DNA of 59,511 nucleotides from Thermodesulfovibrionia bacterium (lineage in GTDB: Bacteria; Nitrospirota; Thermodesulfovibrionia; UBA6902), in NCBI GenBank assembly GCA_945786855.1, contig CALZGI010000123.1:1-59511 (forward strand), in the 5' to 3' direction. Of the stretch, positions 45,524 through 54,301 are shown piece by piece. The first letter of the stretch is position 1. Each line of letters starts with the position of its first letter. Position numbers and translations under genes: made by a program. The notes beneath the pieces were generated by a model that saw nothing but the letters and a program-made list of their open reading frames with translations, was not told the origin of the DNA and did no database searches.

Positions 45524-48500
45524 CTATTCATCCTCATCACTATCTTCTCTACTCTCTTTCTCCTCACTCTTCTTCAGCATATCCTCAAGAGATTCATCAT
45601 CGTCGTCATCATCCCCCCTCATACTGGAAAGTATGGGCAGGGGATCGGCGATCTGCCAGGCAGGCATTGAGGCAAGCACTGAGGTGAGCAGCATACCGCT
45701 CCTGATGAGCCAGATTACATATCCGACTGAAAGGCCCGTTGATGCAGCTATTGTTGAGCCCACTACCATCTTGTCAAACTGAATCTCGCTTATCGTCTCG
45801 TTTTTTAGCAAATCAAGGGAGTCCCTCATGCGGTTGTAGGTTTTTATGAGCAGTTCATCATTGAAAATCTCCTGGACAAACAGCTCTTGCGCCGGATCAG
45901 TAATTGACAGGTCAAAGGGGAGGGCGCGGTAGGCCGAAGATATGTCGTTTATGATAGACCGCAAATTTGCACGGGCCTTTTCAGCAATACTGCCGATGAT
46001 CCCTTCTGCTTTTGAGGAGTCGGAAGGTTTCTTTCCTGCTGGATCACGTACATGATCCGTTTCCCTCACTTCATCACCACTTCTGATATTGCTTAAGGGT
46101 TCTTCCGGCAGGAAAACTTCTTCCGGCTCTTCCGGTGCTTCCGGCTCCGGTTCGGGTAGCTCGTCGACTGGAACAGGGTCTGCGGGGGGATCAACAACAG
46201 GAATAAATGTCATATTTTTCTTGCCCGTTATCTTGTGGACTTTTCCATCTTTTACAATGGTAGTAATGGTAAAGTCACTGCTGAAGCCATCAGCAGGGAT
46301 AAAGACGACTCCTTCGAGCAGGGCATTCACGTCAGCTATGAGCCCCTTTGCCCTCCATACACCGGTAGATGCATTATAGGTTGAGGTCATTGAGCCCGAT
46401 GTAGCGGTGCTCAGCGCACCTGCCGCTGGATCGGAGAGTTTCAGCATGACGGTTAAGACGGCACTGTCAACATCACTGACGACGATGTCGGTAAGATCGA
46501 GCGGGGTGTCCGGAGAATAGTGCTCTCCTACATTCAGGTTCGTTGCTGTCGGGGCGTCGTTCACGTTCCTGACATTAATCGTGAATGCCCGCTTTATGCT
46601 TATACCTCCTGCATCTGTTCCCGTAACAATAATCTCTACTGTTGGCTCCTTCTCATAGTCAAGGCTCTGGCCTGCCCTGAGCCTGAGCTTGCCTCCAACC
46701 ACCTCAAAACGGGCATCATTTATGGCATACGAATGGGTGTCACCGTTGTCCGGGTCTGCAGTAGTGAGGTTGCCGATTACCGCTCCTTGATTGTTTTCAT
46801 CCACTGACGTGTTGTCCAGAGTAATACCCGTTGGCGATTCATTGACATTGGTGACAGTGATAGTAAAAACTTTATTTAAGCTCAAAAGACCCGAATCAGT
46901 GCTTGTGACAGTCACGGTTACAGTCGGTTCTGTTTCGCGGTCAAGGCTCTGTCCTGCCTTGAGCTTCAGCTGCCCTCCTACGACTTCAAAGCGCACATCA
47001 TCTACTGAGTAGGTGTGACTGTCCCCGCTGTCAGGATCATTCGTAGAAATATTATCGATCAACGCTCCGTCTGCATTTTCAACCACGGTCCTGTTGATCA
47101 GTATAATCCCGGTTGGTGCTTCGTTAACATCATTCACCGTAATAGTAAATTCATGGTTCGTGCTCAGTCCTCCAGCATCAGTGCTGGTAACCCTTAAAAG
47201 CACAACCGACTCTGTCTCATAATCAAGGCTCTGGCCTGCTTTGAGCTTTAACTCTCCACCCACAACCTCAAACCGGGTATCATCGACAGTATAGGTGTGG
47301 GTGTCACCTGCATCAGGATCAGCAGTGGTGAGATTGCCGATCACTGCTCCATCTGCATGTTCATCAACATCGCTGTTGTCCAGCGCAATCGCCGTTGGTG
47401 CTTCGTTTGGAACATCATTGACAGTGACAGCAAATGCCCGGCTGATGCTTTTGCCTCCGGAATCAGTGCTCGTAATGTTAATATTCACAACCGGTTCAGT
47501 CTCATAGTCCAGAACCTGGCCTGCCTTGAGCTTGAGCTGTCCGGACACCACTTCAAACCGAGCATCACTCAATGCATAGGTGTGACTGTCTCCGCTGTCA
47601 GGGTCGGCAGTCGTCAGATTGCCGACCACTGCGCCGTCTGCGTTTTCATTCACCGTCGTGTTGTCAAGGGTAATTCCTGTTGGTGCATCGTTGACATCGT
47701 TGACGGTGATGGTGAAAAGCTGATTGGTGCTCAGAGGCTCTCCATCATTGCTCGTTACCGTGACATCAACTGTTGCCTCTGTCTCGTGGTTGAGGCTCTG
47801 GCCTGTCCTGAGCTTCAGCTGTCCTGCAACAACTTCAAACCGTGCATCATCGACAGTATAAGTGTGGCTGTCTCCTGAATCGGGATCAGTCGTGCTGAGA
47901 CTCCCTATCACCGCCGCTGCATCGTTTTCATCAACATCGGTGTTATCGAGCGCAATTGCCGTCGGTGCTTCGTTCACATTGTTGACGGTGATCGTAAAAA
48001 GCTGGTTTGTGCTCAGAGGCTCCCCATCATTGCTCGTTACCGTAACATCAACTGACGGCTCTGTTTCATAGTCGAGGCTCTGGTCGAACTTAAGTTTCAA
48101 TTGTCCACCCACTACTTCAAACCTTACATCATCAACAGTATAGGTGTGGGTATCTCCTGCCTCAGGGTCAGTGGTGGAAAGGTTACCGATCACTGCCCCT
48201 ATATTGTTTTCATCAACATCAGTGTTGTCCAGCGCAATCGCCGTCGGTGCTTCGTTTTCGTTATTGACGGTGATCGTAAAAAGCTGATTTGTGCTCAGAG
48301 GCTCTCCATCATTGCTCGTTACCGTGACATCCACCGTAGGCTCTGTTTCATAGTCGAGGCTCTGGTCGAATTTCAATTTCAACTGTCCCCCCACGACTTC
48401 AAACCGTGCATCATCAACAGTATAGGTGTGGCTGTCGCCTGCATCAGGGTCAGTGGTGGAAAGGTTACCGATCACTGCCCCTATATTGTTTTCATCAACA

Positions 48501-51500
48501 TCGGAGTTGTCAAGTGCAATCCCGGTCGGTGATTCATTTTCATCATCGACGGTAAGAGTAAAAAGCTGATTGGTGCTCAGTCCTCCTGCATCAGTGCTCG
48601 TTACCGTGACATCCACCGTCGGCTCTGCTTCGTAATCGAGGCTCTGGCCTGCCTTCAGCTTCAACTGGCCTGCCACCACCTCAAACCGCGCATCATCAAC
48701 AGTGTAGGTGTGACTGTCGCCTGTATCAGGGTCGGTAGTCGTCAGGTTCCCGATCACTTCCCCTGCCTTGTTTTCATCAACGTCAGTGTCATCGAGCGTG
48801 ATCCCTGTTGGTGCATCGTTCCCCAATTCATAAAGGGTCGATATTTCCGATGCGTTCAGTGTCTTGTTGTAGATTCGGACATCATCTGCGACTCCGTCTG
48901 CAGCCCAGCGATATATTGCGGCGCCGGGAGCTGCTATGCCGACTTTCCATGTTGCAGTACCGAGGTCTTCACCGGGATTCGGGGCAAAGGCGGTTGTCCC
49001 TTCTGACTGTCCGTTGATAAACAGTTCCATCGATCCCGTGGCAACATCAACAATACCGACCACATGGTAGAACGTTCCGGGAGCAAAAGTATTTGTACTG
49101 AAAATATTGATGGCTCCCGCTATGCTGTCGCGATGAGTAAAATGAAATTTTTGATCTTTTGTATAACTCAGGCCCACGTGGTTCCCCTGCTTCACGAGAA
49201 TGCCGTACTCGTAGTCATTGTCCGTCGGATTGATGCCCGGCGGTACTGAATCGGGCCTGAACCATGCTGAAAGGGTATAACTGCCTTCATTGACGTTATC
49301 AAGAATCAGAGAGTTTGGTGCTTCAACATAATCATCGGTGGCGTCCGTATAGTCAGACTGAAGGGCACCGTTTACTTCTCCGCCGGTCCATCCCAGGTCG
49401 CCGATAAGAGTCCCGTCATGGTTATTGACCGACGAGTCATTTACGGAGAAGCCGGCGCCGTCATCGAGGGTGTAATGAAGTACCAGGTCAGTGGTAATTG
49501 TTATATTTACTGTTATGGTATTGCTTATATTTGTACCGTCATCGATGTAGTATGAAAAACTGTCGTTGAAGTTTGCGCTGCCGTCGTGGGTATAGCTGAA
49601 TGTCCCGTCGTTGTTGAGACTGAAGATTGCCGCAAAATTGGGCAGGGTATCTATTACAGCAGTGAGGGTATCGCCGGGAAGGTCGGCATCGCTGTCGTTG
49701 GTCAGAACGCTGGCAGCTGACGAGTCGAGTATCGTTGCAGTACCGCCCTGTGAGACTGTGATGCTGTCAACTACGGCCAGGGGAGTGTTGTCGTTTAGCG
49801 GGTTCACCGTTATGACAAATCCCTGGTTCGTACTTAACAGGCCTGCGTCCGTACTCGTGACAGTTATACTCACTGTCTGCTCAGTCTCGTGGTCGAGGCT
49901 TTGCCCTGCCTTGAGTTTTAACTGCCCGCCCGCAACTTCAAAGCGAACATCATCAACGGTGTATGTGTGGGTATCCCCTGAATCGGGATCAGTGGTGCTC
50001 AGATTGCCGATCACTGTGCCGTCTGCATTTTCATCAACAGTCAGATTGTCCAGTGCAATTGCTGTGGGTGCTTCGTTTTGGTCATTTACCGTTATAGTAA
50101 AAAGCTGGTTGCTGCTCAGAAGCCCTGCATCAGTGCTGGTAACCGTGACATCCACTGTGGGCTCTGTTTCAAAGTTCAGGCTCTGGCCCGCCTTGAGTTT
50201 GAGCTGTCCGGACACAACTTCAAAACGTATGTCATCGACAGTGTATGTGTGGGAGTCGCCGGAATCGGGATCAGTGGTGGTGAGATTGCCAATGACTGCG
50301 CCTGCCGCATTTTCATCAACTGTCAGGTTGTCAAGCGCAATTGCTGTGGGTGTTTCGTTTTGGTCATTTACCGTAATGGTAAAAAGCTGGTTGCTGCTCA
50401 GAAGCCCTGCATCAGTGCTCGTGACCGTCACATCCACCGTCGGCTCTGCTTCAAAGTCCAGGCTCTGGCCCGCCTTGAGCCTCAGCTGTCCTGCCACTAC
50501 TTCAAAGCGTATGTCATCAACGGTGTATGTGTGGGTATCTCCTGAATCGGGATCAGTGGTGTTCAGATTCCCGATCACTGCGCCGTCTGCATTTTCATCA
50601 ACAGTAAGATTATCCAGCGCAATTGCCGTCGGGGCTTCATTTGCATTGGCAACGCTGATGGTAAATAGCCGGTTCGCATTCAAAAGGCCTGCATCGGTAC
50701 TCGTTATCGTCAAATCCACTGCAGGCTCTGCTTCAAAGTCAAGGGTCTGGCCCGCCTTAAGCTTTAGCTGTTCTGCCACAACCTCAAAGCGTATGTCATC
50801 AACGGTGTATGTGTGTGTATCTCCTGAATCGGGATCAGTGGTACTCATATTCCCGATCACTGCACCGTCTGCATTTTCATCGACGGTCAGGTTATCCAGT
50901 GCGATTGCCGTCGGGGCTTCATTCTTATCGTTAACGGTGATGTTAAAGGACTGATTGGTGCTTAAAAGGCCGGAATCGGTGCTCGTTACTACAACAGTTA
51001 CCGTCGACTCTGTCTCATAGTTCAGGCTCTGTCCCACCTTGAGCTTCAGCTGTCCTGCCACAACCTCAAAGCGTATGTCATCAACCGTGTAGGTATGGCT
51101 GTCACCGCTGTCAGGGTCAGTGGTGCTCAGGTTGCCGATCACTGCGCCGTCTGCATTTTCATCGACTGATGTGTTGTCAAGCGCAATCGCTGCCGGTGTT
51201 TCGTTCAGGTCCTGAACTGTGATGGTAAAAAGCTGGTTCGTACTCAAGCCTCCCAGATCGGTGCTGGTGACGAGTATATCGACTGTCGGTTCTGTTTCAT
51301 GGTCAAGGCTCAGGCCTGTCTTGAGCTTCAGCTGTCCTGCCACTACCTCAAAGCGCGTATCATTTACTGTGTACGTATGGCTGTCTCCGCTGTCAGGGTC
51401 AGTGGTGGAGAGATTCCCGATCACTGCGCCTGCCGCATTTTCATTCACCGTCGCGTTATCAAGTGAGATTGCTGTGGGCGCACTATTTGTACCTGACGCT

Positions 51501-53959
51501 TCGAAGGCCCCGATATCATAGGTACTGTCCCGTGCATATCCACGCTGATCAGTGTCCGGAGCGCCTGTTTTTGTTCCTGCATTGATTGCGGGACTGCCGT
51601 TCAGCAGGGCATGGGTCGATGTGAATCCTCCGTTGTTTTGCAGCGTCGGATTAAGCAAGGGGTCCGTGTTGATCTTGTCCTTGTTTTGAGGGGATGCAAT
51701 CGTATTCAGGTCATCGACGAGATTGTTGTTCAGGGATATCATTCCTCCCTGGAAATTTGTGTTATTTCCAAAAGCCGCATTATTGTTCGCGATAATAGTG
51801 TTCTTCATCTGCACCGCGCCTGAGCCGCCGAGATACACTCCTCCGCCAGAGGATGTTGAAAGAGTTGCGGTATTGTAGGCAAGGGTGACGTTAATGAGAT
51901 CAACCAGCTTACTTGTGAAGATTCCGGCTCCTGAATTGGTTGCGGTGTTACCGCTTATCGTTGTATTGGTGATAATTACGTCACTGAAGGCACCGGAATT
52001 ATAGAGAGCACCTCCGCGCGTCGCTGAATTCCCGCTGAACGTTACATTTGTTACCCTGAGAAAATTGCTGTTATTCAGGGCCCCGCCCGCATTCCCTCCG
52101 GTGTTCCCGATAAACTCAACATCCGTCAGGTTCAGTGTCCCGCGATTATCTATAGCGCCAGCCTGGTTTGCAGTATTGTTTCTGAAGACAGACGTGTTAA
52201 CAGTCAGAGAACCTTTGTTCTGAATTGCACCGCCATTATTGGCGATGTTATCTTCAAAAACGGTATTGTTCAATATAAGTGCTCCGCCTGTATTGATCAA
52301 AGCGCCGCCTCCGAAAGTTCCATCTCCATCCCGTACCGTCAGGTCTGTGAGCGTAAGGGTGGCGCCTGTTTGAATTTCAAACACCCTATCAGGTATAAAC
52401 TGCGCGGTAAATGAACTTGCATCGATGGCCGTCGTCGAGGAAGTATCACCCTGAATCGTCAAGTTCCCTCTAATATCCAGATCGCCCCAAAGAGCAAACT
52501 CTTCAGAAACCATTGCCCTGGTCAGGGAGTAGGTTCCGGAACTCAGGATGATCCTGTCGTCCCCAGCTGTGTTGTTCGTTGCGATTACCGCTTCGCGGAG
52601 TGAGATCATTCCGTCGGCACCGGGGTTATTCACCAGGTCAGTCACTGAGTTTGTGTTACCGTCCATGATATCTTCAGTCGTTGTAACGATTACAGAGGGC
52701 GTGTAGTCCACGTTCAGCATGGGACGGTTGCCCGCAGGCGCGTCAGAGGAGTATAACTTCCACGGGTTGTTATTATCATTAAGAATCAACCATCCATAGT
52801 TGGAATGCCCGTCAGACCAGGCCTGGAGTGTCTCTTCAAGACCTGTGAAGGTTTGTGATCCGGGCTGATTAGGATTCGCGAGCGTACTGTCAGCAGTTAC
52901 CAATGCATCTGAACCGGTCTGGATCCCGTTTGTCAGGGAATTCCACGTTGAGCCCTCAGTCCAGTCCACCAGCATCCGGTGGAGAGTGATATTCGCGCCG
53001 CCCACGCTGGGACTGCTTACATCGACGGTCAGGGACGCGGAATTGATGACCGCACCAAAGGGTATCTGGTTGGGTCCGTTTCCAAAGATATCATCAAATC
53101 GAAGGAGACCCTGACGTGCAGGATTGTTGTCCAGTTCAATTTCGATGTTCGTTCCGATGCCGGTGTCCGGAGCGCTGTCGTTTAATTCAGTATCAAGCGT
53201 AGAAGTGTAGCCTCCTGCGCCGTCCTGAAAGTTTGCAGCAACAAGAACCGAATTCCAATTCTTTTGCGTCTCTGCGCTGAAGACAATACCTGTCTCAATC
53301 TCGCCCCGTGTATACTCGAGCTCCCAGTCACCCCCCAATCCCGCACTGCCCGTCAGGTCATCACTGGCTGCAACGTCCGCCCCGGTAAGAAAGGTGAGAC
53401 TGTCAATCAGGTCACGTCCTTGTTCCCCGGCCGCGAGATCGCATCCGTAGAAGAGAATGTCAGCCTCACCGTCCAATGCCTCCCGCCATCCTTCAATCGA
53501 AATGGAATAATCATCAAGAGTTTCCTTCATGAGCCAGTCATTGCCCAGACGGATAGCGCCGTTATCACCATGGGAAACAATGTGCACAGCGTCAAGGTCC
53601 TTGTAGTTCCCGAGTGTCTCGCTGATCTGCAGAATGCCGTCCTTATTGATATCGAGAACAACCACGTCAATCGAACGTCCATCATCGCTTCGTGCCAGCA
53701 CATCGTCTACCAGCTGCCTGTAATTGGAAATACTTGAGTCCACAAAAAGGATTTCCTGCCGTTTCGGTTCCGCACTGTCTGAATCATGGGAGCCGGATGC
53801 TGAAGGGAGGAGGGCGATCTCTTCCACTGTGGAGCCGACCAGAATAGTATCGACTGCTCCGCCATTGTCCAGAGAGATTGGCTCAAAATCGGCTGAGAAC
53901 ATAAGCCGTTGCTCCAGCTGTTCGATAAGGAATTTATTTTTCAAGCGTTTTTTTGTCAT
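45524..53959 (-). CDS. Giant surface protein B: LEPR-like, DUF4347, DNRLRE-like, beta-helix, cadherin repeats, LamG, C-terminal hydrophobic module
   Basis: A 2811-residue protein starting at ATG 53959 (MTKKRL); GTG 53971 is also in frame. EQLEQRLMFSAD and DUF4347 (HIVSHG, FYGCDLAAG) are close to those of giant A. The passenger differs: a DNRLRE-like domain (about 240-410), an ISLREAV element that starts a parallel beta-helix (about 415-820), six cadherin-like repeats of about 94 residues, a VCBS/Ig-like domain, a LamG-like domain (VLHYTLDDGAG, FINGQSEGT, ADDVRIYNKTL) and eight more cadherin-like repeats. The C-terminal beta domain, Pro/Glu linker, hydrophobic segment, MPAWQIADPLPIL and Asp run again match giant A closely. 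LamG and DNRLRE-like domains suggest glycan or matrix binding. Predicted exporter substrate. Confidence 0.9.
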   Translation of the reverse strand: MTKKRLKNKFLIEQLEQRLMFSADFEPISLDNGGAVDTILVGSTVEEIALLPSASGSHDSDSAEPKRQEILFVDSSISNYRQLVDDVLARSDDGRSIDVVVLDINKDGILQISETLGNYKDLDAVHIVSHGDNGAIRLGNDWLMKETLDDYSISIEGWREALDGEADILFYGCDLAAGEQGRDLIDSLTFLTGADVAASDDLTGSAGLGGDWELEYTRGEIETGIVFSAETQKNWNSVLVAANFQDGAGGYTSTLDTELNDSAPDTGIGTNIEIELDNNPARQGLLRFDDIFGNGPNQIPFGAVINSASLTVDVSSPSVGGANITLHRMLVDWTEGSTWNSLTNGIQTGSDALVTADSTLANPNQPGSQTFTGLEETLQAWSDGHSNYGWLILNDNNNPWKLYSSDAPAGNRPMLNVDYTPSVIVTTTEDIMDGNTNSVTDLVNNPGADGMISLREAVIATNNTAGDDRIILSSGTYSLTRAMVSEEFALWGDLDIRGNLTIQGDTSSTTAIDASSFTAQFIPDRVFEIQTGATLTLTDLTVRDGDGTFGGGALINTGGALILNNTVFEDNIANNGGAIQNKGSLTVNTSVFRNNTANQAGAIDNRGTLNLTDVEFIGNTGGNAGGALNNSNFLRVTNVTFSGNSATRGGALYNSGAFSDVIITNTTISGNTATNSGAGIFTSKLVDLINVTLAYNTATLSTSSGGGVYLGGSGAVQMKNTIIANNNAAFGNNTNFQGGMISLNNNLVDDLNTIASPQNKDKINTDPLLNPTLQNNGGFTSTHALLNGSPAINAGTKTGAPDTDQRGYARDSTYDIGAFEASGTNSAPTAISLDNATVNENAAGAVIGNLSTTDPDSGDSHTYTVNDTRFEVVAGQLKLKTGLSLDHETEPTVDILVTSTDLGGLSTNQLFTITVQDLNETPAAIALDNTSVDENADGAVIGNLSTTDPDSGDSHTYTVDDIRFEVVAGQLKLKVGQSLNYETESTVTVVVTSTDSGLLSTNQSFNITVNDKNEAPTAIALDNLTVDENADGAVIGNMSTTDPDSGDTHTYTVDDIRFEVVAEQLKLKAGQTLDFEAEPAVDLTITSTDAGLLNANRLFTISVANANEAPTAIALDNLTVDENADGAVIGNLNTTDPDSGDTHTYTVDDIRFEVVAGQLRLKAGQSLDFEAEPTVDVTVTSTDAGLLSSNQLFTITVNDQNETPTAIALDNLTVDENAAGAVIGNLTTTDPDSGDSHTYTVDDIRFEVVSGQLKLKAGQSLNFETEPTVDVTVTSTDAGLLSSNQLFTITVNDQNEAPTAIALDNLTVDENADGTVIGNLSTTDPDSGDTHTYTVDDVRFEVAGGQLKLKAGQSLDHETEQTVSITVTSTDAGLLSTNQGFVITVNPLNDNTPLAVVDSITVSQGGTATILDSSAASVLTNDSDADLPGDTLTAVIDTLPNFAAIFSLNNDGTFSYTHDGSANFNDSFSYYIDDGTNISNTITVNITITTDLVLHYTLDDGAGFSVNDSSVNNHDGTLIGDLGWTGGEVNGALQSDYTDATDDYVEAPNSLILDNVNEGSYTLSAWFRPDSVPPGINPTDNDYEYGILVKQGNHVGLSYTKDQKFHFTHRDSIAGAINIFSTNTFAPGTFYHVVGIVDVATGSMELFINGQSEGTTAFAPNPGEDLGTATWKVGIAAPGAAIYRWAADGVADDVRIYNKTLNASEISTLYELGNDAPTGITLDDTDVDENKAGEVIGNLTTTDPDTGDSHTYTVDDARFEVVAGQLKLKAGQSLDYEAEPTVDVTVTSTDAGGLSTNQLFTLTVDDENESPTGIALDNSDVDENNIGAVIGNLSTTDPDAGDSHTYTVDDARFEVVGGQLKLKFDQSLDYETEPTVDVTVTSNDGEPLSTNQLFTITVNNENEAPTAIALDNTDVDENNIGAVIGNLSTTDPEAGDTHTYTVDDVRFEVVGGQLKLKFDQSLDYETEPSVDVTVTSNDGEPLSTNQLFTITVNNVNEAPTAIALDNTDVDENDAAAVIGSLSTTDPDSGDSHTYTVDDARFEVVAGQLKLRTGQSLNHETEATVDVTVTSNDGEPLSTNQLFTITVNDVNDAPTGITLDNTTVNENADGAVVGNLTTADPDSGDSHTYALSDARFEVVSGQLKLKAGQVLDYETEPVVNINITSTDSGGKSISRAFAVTVNDVPNEAPTAIALDNSDVDEHADGAVIGNLTTADPDAGDTHTYTVDDTRFEVVGGELKLKAGQSLDYETESVVLLRVTSTDAGGLSTNHEFTITVNDVNEAPTGIILINRTVVENADGALIDNISTNDPDSGDSHTYSVDDVRFEVVGGQLKLKAGQSLDRETEPTVTVTVTSTDSGLLSLNKVFTITVTNVNESPTGITLDNTSVDENNQGAVIGNLTTADPDNGDTHSYAINDARFEVVGGKLRLRAGQSLDYEKEPTVEIIVTGTDAGGISIKRAFTINVRNVNDAPTATNLNVGEHYSPDTPLDLTDIVVSDVDSAVLTVMLKLSDPAAGALSTATSGSMTSTYNASTGVWRAKGLIADVNALLEGVVFIPADGFSSDFTITTIVKDGKVHKITGKKNMTFIPVVDPPADPVPVDELPEPEPEAPEEPEEVFLPEEPLSNIRSGDEVRETDHVRDPAGKKPSDSSKAEGIIGSIAEKARANLRSIINDISSAYRALPFDLSITDPAQELFVQEIFNDELLIKTYNRMRDSLDLLKNETISEIQFDKMVVGSTIAASTGLSVGYVIWLIRSGMLLTSVLASMPAWQIADPLPILSSMRGDDDDDDESLEDMLKKSEEKESREDSDEDE
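46550..48816 (-). repeat. Second block of eight cadherin-like repeats in giant B
   Basis: Eight units of about 94 residues (about 282 bases), each with PT[AG]I[AT]LDN, VDEN, DPDSGDxHTY, RFEVVxGQLKLKAGQSLD and TSTDxGxLSTNxxFTITV. This short form differs from the 103-residue form of giant A, though giant A ends with one short unit. Confidence 0.88.
49800..51485 (-). repeat. First block of six cadherin-like repeats in giant B
   Basis: Six units of the same 94-residue type, with PTAIALDNLTVDENADGAVI as the commonest start. The block is separated from the second by a VCBS/Ig-like and a LamG-like domain (about 48830-49800). DNA identity between neighbouring units is high. Confidence 0.88.
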
Positions 53960-53961
53960 AT

Positions 53962-54064
53962 TCGGCAGCACCTCTCCCCTGATTTTTCAGGACAGGCAGC
54001 TTTGTGTCCCCCTGTTATCCGGGGTTTACTCTTTCGATTGACTATACAGGATATCCCCCTGTTC
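53962..54064 (-). promoter_or_regulatory. GEMM-like (cyclic-dinucleotide) riboswitch candidate before giant B
   Basis: Same order as before giant A: hairpin ACAGG..CCTGT, then AAAGAGTAAACC, a stem CCCCGG-ATAA-CAGGGG, GACACAAAGCTGCC, a third stem CCTGA-AAAA-TCAGG and GTGCTGCCG before the start codon. The third stem differs in sequence from leader A (CCCG/CGGG) but still pairs, which is covariation. The central G of GGG in the first motif is A here (AGAGTAAACC), a position where GEMM classes differ in ligand preference. Confidence 0.57.
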
Positions 54065-54104
54065 TTAATCGGCGTATTTACAAAATACGTTAAATAAGTA
54101 TTCA

Positions 54105-54119
54105 GCAATTTATATGCCA
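54105..54119 (-). promoter_or_regulatory. Sigma-54-type promoter for giant B
   Basis: The sense strand reads TGGCATATAAATTGC with the GG-N10-GC spacing of RpoN promoters. The preceding bases (ATACAGACAT, CATTT) and the stretch with TTTGTGCA and CAGAT further upstream match the region before giant A. Transcription would start near 54093. The rest of the gap up to 54301 shows no other feature. Confidence 0.6.
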
Positions 54120-54301
54120 TAAATGAATGTCTGTATATTACTGAATCCAAATGTTTATCCATCTGTTGCACAAAACTAATCATGCGTTAAATATCAAGGC
54201 AATGCGCGATTTAACGTAGATTTGGTATGTATTCATCATGAGAAGATAGATGAATGGTCTGTTGAAACTGCTGACATTGTCTTGATTCAAATTAGAATAA
54301 C

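Noticed and set aside
49611-50954. Open frame of 447 codons on the + strand opposite the repeats of giant B
   Set aside because: It is the mirror of a periodic, well-supported coding region; its translation is a low-complexity Ser/Val repeat with the same period and no start signal. Similar mirror frames over giants A and C were dismissed for the same reason.
37060-53959. Giants A and B as an assembly duplication of one gene
   Set aside because: Their passengers, upstream intergenic sequences and third bases differ throughout, so they are true paralogues.
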